Origin: JAQUVS01 sp964389735
GTDB lineage: Bacteria; Bacillota_I; Bacilli_A; RF39; UBA660
Assembly: GCA_964389735.1 (NCBI GenBank)
Contig: CAYMEJ010000030.1
Coordinates: forward strand, 1-10,741
DNA length: 10,741 bases
Direction: 5' to 3'
The position numbers were made by a program, and so were the translations under genes. Positions 7,564-10,741 of this stretch are shown here, piece by piece. The notes beneath the pieces were generated by a model. The model did not search any database. It was not told where the DNA came from and worked only from the letters and a program-made list of their open reading frames with translations. The stretch's first letter is position 1. Each line of letters begins with the position of its first letter.

Positions 7564-7575
7564 TCAGTATCTTTT
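7545..7575. terminator. Bidirectional terminator between nifJ and the convergent DUF4422 gene
   Basis: An eight-pair core stem (7549-7556 with 7564-7571) is extended by four A-T pairs (7545-7548 with 7572-7575). It gives a T tail on both strands: TTTT after the 3' arm on plus and TTTTT after the 5' arm on minus. The nifJ TAA lies in the loop. The restored DUF4422 stop (7577-7579) sits two bases beyond it, so one hairpin can serve both convergent genes. Confidence 0.85.
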
Positions 7576-7576
7576 A

Positions 7577-8326
7577 TTATTTATTATTAATTATATTTTT
7601 AATTGGAGTAGTAACAATATTTTTAATTTTTTGTTTAATAATACTATCTTTATTACTAAAAACATTTAACTCTTCAATACTTAAACTATTATTTTTATCT
7701 ATCCAAGTAGTAAACAATCTATCTGCAAGAAATCAAAACACTCTTTTTTGATAATAATCATAATATCTAGTATCAATTCTATTTTCTAATTCACTTAATA
7801 TAGGGAATAAAAAAGAACAATATTGATCTAATATATCTTTATTAGTAATAAACATATTATAAGGATGTAATACATATTGACTAGATACTTTATCAAAAGA
7901 ACTAATATATTCAGGAGATAACTCTCCAACAACATCCCTACATTTAATATAATCAAGTGGAATATGAGAAATAGAATATTGGTTACTAACAGTATCCTTT
8001 AATATTAATTTCTTTGGAATAATAATATCCTTACTATTCATTATATGATTAATATCCTTATTATTAATAATTTCTAAATTCTTATAAAAATATCTATGAT
8101 AATGATTTAATCCAGTAATAGAATCATTCTTATTTTTCCATATCCAATATAATAAAGTTAATTCAGAATAATAAGGATTCTTTTCACTTATATTATCTAA
8201 AGTATTATCTCTAGTATAACCTAAATCAATCCCATCACCACATTGAACTATTTCATATATATTATTAAGTTTAATGTTTACTACATTAGTAGTAGCAACA
8301 TATATTTTAATATCATGTACTTCCAT
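7577..8326 (-). pseudogene. DUF4422 family glycosyltransferase gene interrupted by one in-frame TGA
   Basis: Read from ATG at 8326, the gene gives 197 residues up to TGA at 7735-7733. The same frame then stays open for 51 more codons to TAA at 7579-7577, for 249 positions in all, about the full size of the family. The N-terminal part matches DUF4422, a putative glycosyltransferase domain of capsule and surface polysaccharide loci: YVAT, DNTLDNISEKNPYYSELT, LYWIWKN, an HYHRYF block, YNMF, then YQKRVF. In the family that last motif normally runs on as Gly-Phe-Leu-x-[ED]-Arg-Leu. Here TGA stands at the glycine, followed directly by F-L-A-D-R-L-F, so one GGA-to-TGA change explains it. The product is either truncated by about 50 residues or the gene is a fresh pseudogene or consensus error. 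AGGTG at 8335-8339 is the ribosome binding site. Confidence 0.82.
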
Positions 8327-8450
8327 ATTAAAAACACCTACTTATAAACAAAACAGAGACTGCACCCCCTGAGGGCAGTCTCTTAAAAAGAATAAAAAGG
8401 GGTTGGCTAGTGTGATACTAGCGACCAATTCGCCTATTGGGAATTGGTGA
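8327..8450 (-). ncRNA. Structured minus-strand leader or small RNA upstream of the DUF4422 gene
   Basis: Reading leftward from about 8450, the transcript would form hairpin 1 (8448-8441 with 8431-8424, eight pairs), hairpin 2 (8422-8417 with 8411-8406) and then a single-stranded CCCC/U-rich linker. A GC-rich hairpin 3 follows (8383-8375 with 8363-8355, nine pairs) and leads into GTTTTGTTT, which looks like an intrinsic terminator. The DUF4422 ribosome binding site follows directly. The loop of hairpin 3 contains AGGGGG, which could pair with CCCCU of the linker. This is either a leader that controls transcription by early termination or a stand-alone small RNA of about 100 nt. I do not recognise a riboswitch family. 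Confidence 0.55.
8355..8383 (-). terminator. Terminator-like hairpin ahead of the DUF4422 start codon
   Basis: A nine-base-pair stem with an 11-base loop is followed on the minus strand by GTTTTGTTT. No T run follows on the plus strand, so it works leftward. Its place about 30 bases before the ATG suggests attenuation or the end of a short RNA. Confidence 0.6.
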
Positions 8451-8455
8451 TTTAT

Positions 8456-8484
8456 ATACTAATCGAAAAGAAGGTATTTGTCAA
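8456..8484 (-). promoter_or_regulatory. Minus-strand promoter for the leader and DUF4422 gene
   Basis: On the minus strand a perfect TTGACA (8484-8479) is followed after 17 bases by TAGTAT (8461-8456), four of six matches to TATAAT. A start near 8450 would place transcription just ahead of hairpin 1. Confidence 0.6.
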
Positions 8485-8542
8485 CAACTTTTTTCACTTT
8501 TTTTATTTTTTTTAAAAATATTAAATCTAATCACTTTTTTTC

Positions 8543-8571
8543 TTTAATAATTAAAATATTTATGTTATAAT
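8543..8571 (+). promoter_or_regulatory. Promoter of recG
   Basis: TATAAT at 8566-8571 is preceded by TG at 8563-8564, giving an extended -10 element. The -35 region at 17-base spacing is TTTAAT (8543-8548), a weak match. A start near 8578 leaves a leader of about 17 bases. The DNA just upstream (8485-8545) is very T-rich and shows no other feature. Confidence 0.7.
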
Positions 8572-8594
8572 AGGCAAGAAAAGGACGTGGGAGT

Positions 8595-10589
8595 ATGACA
8601 AATGTATCAAGCATAAAAGGAATTGGACCAAAGTCTCTAGCACTTCTAAATAAAATAAATATTAAAACAGTAGAAGACCTAGTAACACATTATCCATTTA
8701 GATATGATATATTAAGACGTACAGACCTATCCACAGTAACTGAAGAAGATAAAGTAATAATAGATGGCAAAGTAGAAAGTATACCAATACTATTAAGATT
8801 TAAAGCAGGATTAACTAAATTAAACTTTAGATTAGTAACACCATCTGGTGTAGTAGGGGTATCTATATTTAATAGAGCATTCTTAAAGAATAATTTAAGT
8901 ATAGGAACTAATATAATAGTAATAGGTAAATATGATAGTAAAAAGAATGTTATAACAGCATCAGATATAAAGTTCTCTACTTTAAATAATCAAGAAAAAA
9001 TAGAAGCAGTATATCATTGTACTAGTGGTTTAACTAGTAAGAACTTATCTACATATATAAATACAGCATTAATGGTATATGGAAAAGAATTAGAAGATAA
9101 TATACCAAGTAATATAATAGATAAATATAGTTTCTTAAATAAAAGAACAGCTCTTAATATAGCACATAATCCTCCTACAATGGAAAAACTAAAAGAAGCT
9201 ACTATTAGATTAAAATATGAAGAACTCTTTGGATTCATGTTTAAAATTAACTATTTAAGGGAAATTAATCATAAGAATAAAGAAGGTATTAAAAGAGATA
9301 TAAATGAAGAAGAAATAAATAAATTTATTTCTACTTTAGATTTTGAACTAACTAATGATCAAAATAAAGCAGTACAAGAAATAATAAAAGATATGAATAA
9401 GAAACAAAGAATGAATAGATTATTACAAGGTGATGTTGGTTCAGGTAAAACAATAGTGTCTATTATAGGAATGTATGCTAATTACTTAAGTGGTTATCAA
9501 TCAGCTTTAATGGCACCTACTGAGATATTAGCAGTACAACATTTTAATAATGTTAAAGATATATTAAAAGGTACTAATATAAAAGTAGAACTATTAACAG
9601 GATCTATGACTAAAAAAGAGAAATTAGAGATATATGATGACTTATTAAAAGGTAATATAGATATAATTATAGGAACACATGCTTTAATACAAGATGATGT
9701 AACATATAAGAACTTAGGATTAGTAGTAACAGATGAACAACATAGATTTGGAGTTAATCAAAGAGCTAACTTAAAGAATAAAGGTATAATGCCTGATGTT
9801 TTATATATGAGTGCTACTCCTATACCAAGAACATATGCTTTAACTTTATATGGTGATATGGATGTATCTATAATAAAAGAAATGCCTAAAGGAAGAATAC
9901 CTATAAAGACTTATATAAGAAAGAATGAAGAAATAAAAGATGTATTAGAAATGATGTTAGAAGAATTAAAACTTAAACATCAAATATATGTAATCGCACC
10001 TTTAATAGAAGAAACAGAGAATTCTGATTTAACTAATGTATTAGAGTTAAGAGATAAGATGAATTTAGCGTTTGGGTCTAAATATCAAATAGATATAGTA
10101 CATGGTAAAATGGCTGGAGCAGCTAAAGACTTAATAATGTCAGAATTTAATCAAAATAAGATTCAAATATTAATATCTACTACTGTAATAGAAGTAGGAG
10201 TAGATGTACCTAATGCATCTATGATAGTAATATTTGATGCTAATAGATTTGGACTTTCTACTCTACATCAGTTAAGAGGAAGAGTAGGAAGAGGTACAGT
10301 AGAATCTAAATGTATTTTAATAACTAAAGAGGACACTAAAAGATTAGAAATAATGGAAAATACTAATGATGGATTCATTATAAGTGAAGAGGACTTTAAG
10401 TTAAGAGGACATGGAGATTTATTTGGTACTAAACAAAGTGGAGATATGGAGTTTAAGATAGCAAATCTAAGACAAGATTATAAGATCTTAGTACAAGCAA
10501 GAGATGATTCAAAGGAGTATTTATTAGATAGTAAATATGATAGTGATGAATTAAAGCAAAAGCTTATAAAATCTATAAATGATAATTAA
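8595..10589 (+). CDS. recG: ATP-dependent DNA helicase RecG
   Basis: The 664-residue helicase is close to the family norm of about 680. It rescues stalled replication forks and branch-migrates Holliday junctions and D-loops in the cytoplasm. An N-terminal wedge (OB-fold) region covers roughly the first 200 residues. The superfamily 2 core follows, with Walker A GDVGSGKT at 279-286, DEQH at 380-383, SATPIPRT at 406-413 and QLRGRVGRG at 559-567. Near the C terminus are the RecG-typical LRGHGDLFGTKQSG residues. No catalytic residue is missing. AAGGA at 8581-8585 lies nine bases before the ATG and fixes the start; the closer GGGAG at 8589-8593 is too near to be the main site. It has its own promoter and terminator and so appears monocistronic, unlike the recG-fapR-plsX arrangement of Bacillus. 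Confidence 0.97.
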   Translation: MTNVSSIKGIGPKSLALLNKINIKTVEDLVTHYPFRYDILRRTDLSTVTEEDKVIIDGKVESIPILLRFKAGLTKLNFRLVTPSGVVGVSIFNRAFLKNNLSIGTNIIVIGKYDSKKNVITASDIKFSTLNNQEKIEAVYHCTSGLTSKNLSTYINTALMVYGKELEDNIPSNIIDKYSFLNKRTALNIAHNPPTMEKLKEATIRLKYEELFGFMFKINYLREINHKNKEGIKRDINEEEINKFISTLDFELTNDQNKAVQEIIKDMNKKQRMNRLLQGDVGSGKTIVSIIGMYANYLSGYQSALMAPTEILAVQHFNNVKDILKGTNIKVELLTGSMTKKEKLEIYDDLLKGNIDIIIGTHALIQDDVTYKNLGLVVTDEQHRFGVNQRANLKNKGIMPDVLYMSATPIPRTYALTLYGDMDVSIIKEMPKGRIPIKTYIRKNEEIKDVLEMMLEELKLKHQIYVIAPLIEETENSDLTNVLELRDKMNLAFGSKYQIDIVHGKMAGAAKDLIMSEFNQNKIQILISTTVIEVGVDVPNASMIVIFDANRFGLSTLHQLRGRVGRGTVESKCILITKEDTKRLEIMENTNDGFIISEEDFKLRGHGDLFGTKQSGDMEFKIANLRQDYKILVQARDDSKEYLLDSKYDSDELKQKLIKSINDN

Positions 10590-10605
10590 GATATATTTTT
10601 AATAG

Positions 10606-10636
10606 AAAAGTTAATGCTAAAATCATTGACTTTTTT
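10606..10636 (+). terminator. Intrinsic terminator of recG
   Basis: An 11-pair stem (10606-10616 with 10624-10634, one G-U pair) with a seven-base loop is followed by Ts to 10636. Its 3' arm contains the -35 box of the next promoter. Confidence 0.82.
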
Positions 10637-10654
10637 CTTTGTCTATATTATTAT
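10626..10654 (+). promoter_or_regulatory. Promoter of the transcript entering the window's right edge
   Basis: TTGACT at 10626-10631 and TATTAT at 10649-10654 are separated by 17 bases, with five of six matches in each box. Transcription would begin near 10660-10661, exactly at the first hairpin. The -35 box lies within the recG terminator stem. Confidence 0.65.
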
Positions 10655-10659
10655 TAAAA

Positions 10660-10741
10660 TGCATGGAGCATTTCCTGCTTCATGTAAGTTTGAAGCTCTT
10701 ACGGAATAATAAGTGAGAGCAATTCAACCAAAACCCCCTGA
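10660..10741 (+). ncRNA. Structured RNA or 5' leader, cut by the window end
   Basis: From the predicted start two hairpins follow in close order. The first is a nine-pair stem (10662-10670 with 10676-10684, loop TTTCC). The second is an eight-pair stem (10695-10702 with 10713-10720), extended past a two-base bulge by five more pairs (10690-10694 with 10723-10727). The tail is A-rich, then CCCCCTGA at the edge. There is no reading frame. It could be a leader of the next gene or a small RNA; I cannot name a family. Confidence 0.5.

Noticed and set aside
7733..8326. UGA read as tryptophan (code 4) or glycine (code 25)
   Set aside because: nifJ and recG contain no in-frame TGA and use TGG for tryptophan. 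The glycine match in DUF4422 is one site and is better explained by a point change.
9014..9238. Minus-strand open frame of 74 codons inside recG
   Set aside because: It is antisense to recG, with no ribosome binding site and no recognisable protein.
8364..10741. Shared CCCCCTGA at 8365-8372 and at the right edge (10734-10741)
   Set aside because: The predicted transcripts run on opposite strands at the two places, so the RNA sequences are not the same element. An 8-mer match is probably chance.
1..10741. CRISPR array, tRNA genes, insertion sequences or attachment sites
   Set aside because: I found no regularly spaced direct repeats in non-coding DNA, no tRNA T-loop pattern, no transposase and no target-site duplications.

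Overview
The window comes from a very AT-rich, anaerobic, low-GC Gram-positive bacterium, most likely a gut-type member of the Bacilli (Erysipelotrichia- or RF39-like). The signs are A/T-rich codon use, strong AGGAGG-type ribosome binding sites, TTGACA/TATAAT promoters with extended -10 elements, a pyruvate:ferredoxin oxidoreductase and WXG100 proteins. The standard bacterial code fits: every tryptophan codon in the large genes is TGG. Apart from one interrupted gene, every gene ends in TAA or TAG. The taxonomic placement is inference.

Bases 1-1790 are the end of an operon linked to type VII (ESX-like) secretion. It holds the 3' part of a protein with 29-residue repeats, two WXG100 proteins (one with a C-terminal YxxxD signal) and a longer coiled-coil protein with its own W-N-G turn. 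A hairpin terminator closes it.

Bases 1796-2303 hold no gene. A near-consensus promoter drives a hairpin-rich, relatively GC-rich stretch that looks like a large structured non-coding RNA of at least 470 nt. A run of exactly 100 N (2304-2403), probably a scaffold gap of unknown true size, cuts it off. Its size and host type recall the ROOL and OLE classes of large bacterial RNAs, but I cannot assign a family by eye.

Bases 2437-4078 are a two-gene cell-surface unit: a membrane-anchored coiled-coil protein and a membrane-anchored NAGPA-type phosphodiester glycosidase. Bases 4103-7575 hold nifJ, the pyruvate:ferredoxin oxidoreductase that turns pyruvate into acetyl-CoA and reduced ferredoxin. 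Converging on it from the minus strand is a DUF4422 glycosyltransferase gene (8326 down to 7577). It is interrupted by one in-frame TGA where the family normally has glycine, and the rest of the frame is intact. A bidirectional terminator separates the two. The DUF4422 gene has its own minus-strand promoter and a structured leader of about 120 nt with a terminator-like hairpin just before the start codon.

Bases 8566-10640 are recG (branch-migration helicase) with its own promoter and terminator. A new plus-strand promoter overlaps that terminator and begins a second structured transcript, which runs off the window at 10741.

The points most worth following up are the large RNA beside the gap, the TGA-interrupted DUF4422 gene, the two short structured transcripts (8327-8450 minus, 10660-10741 plus), and the unusual third member of the WXG operon.
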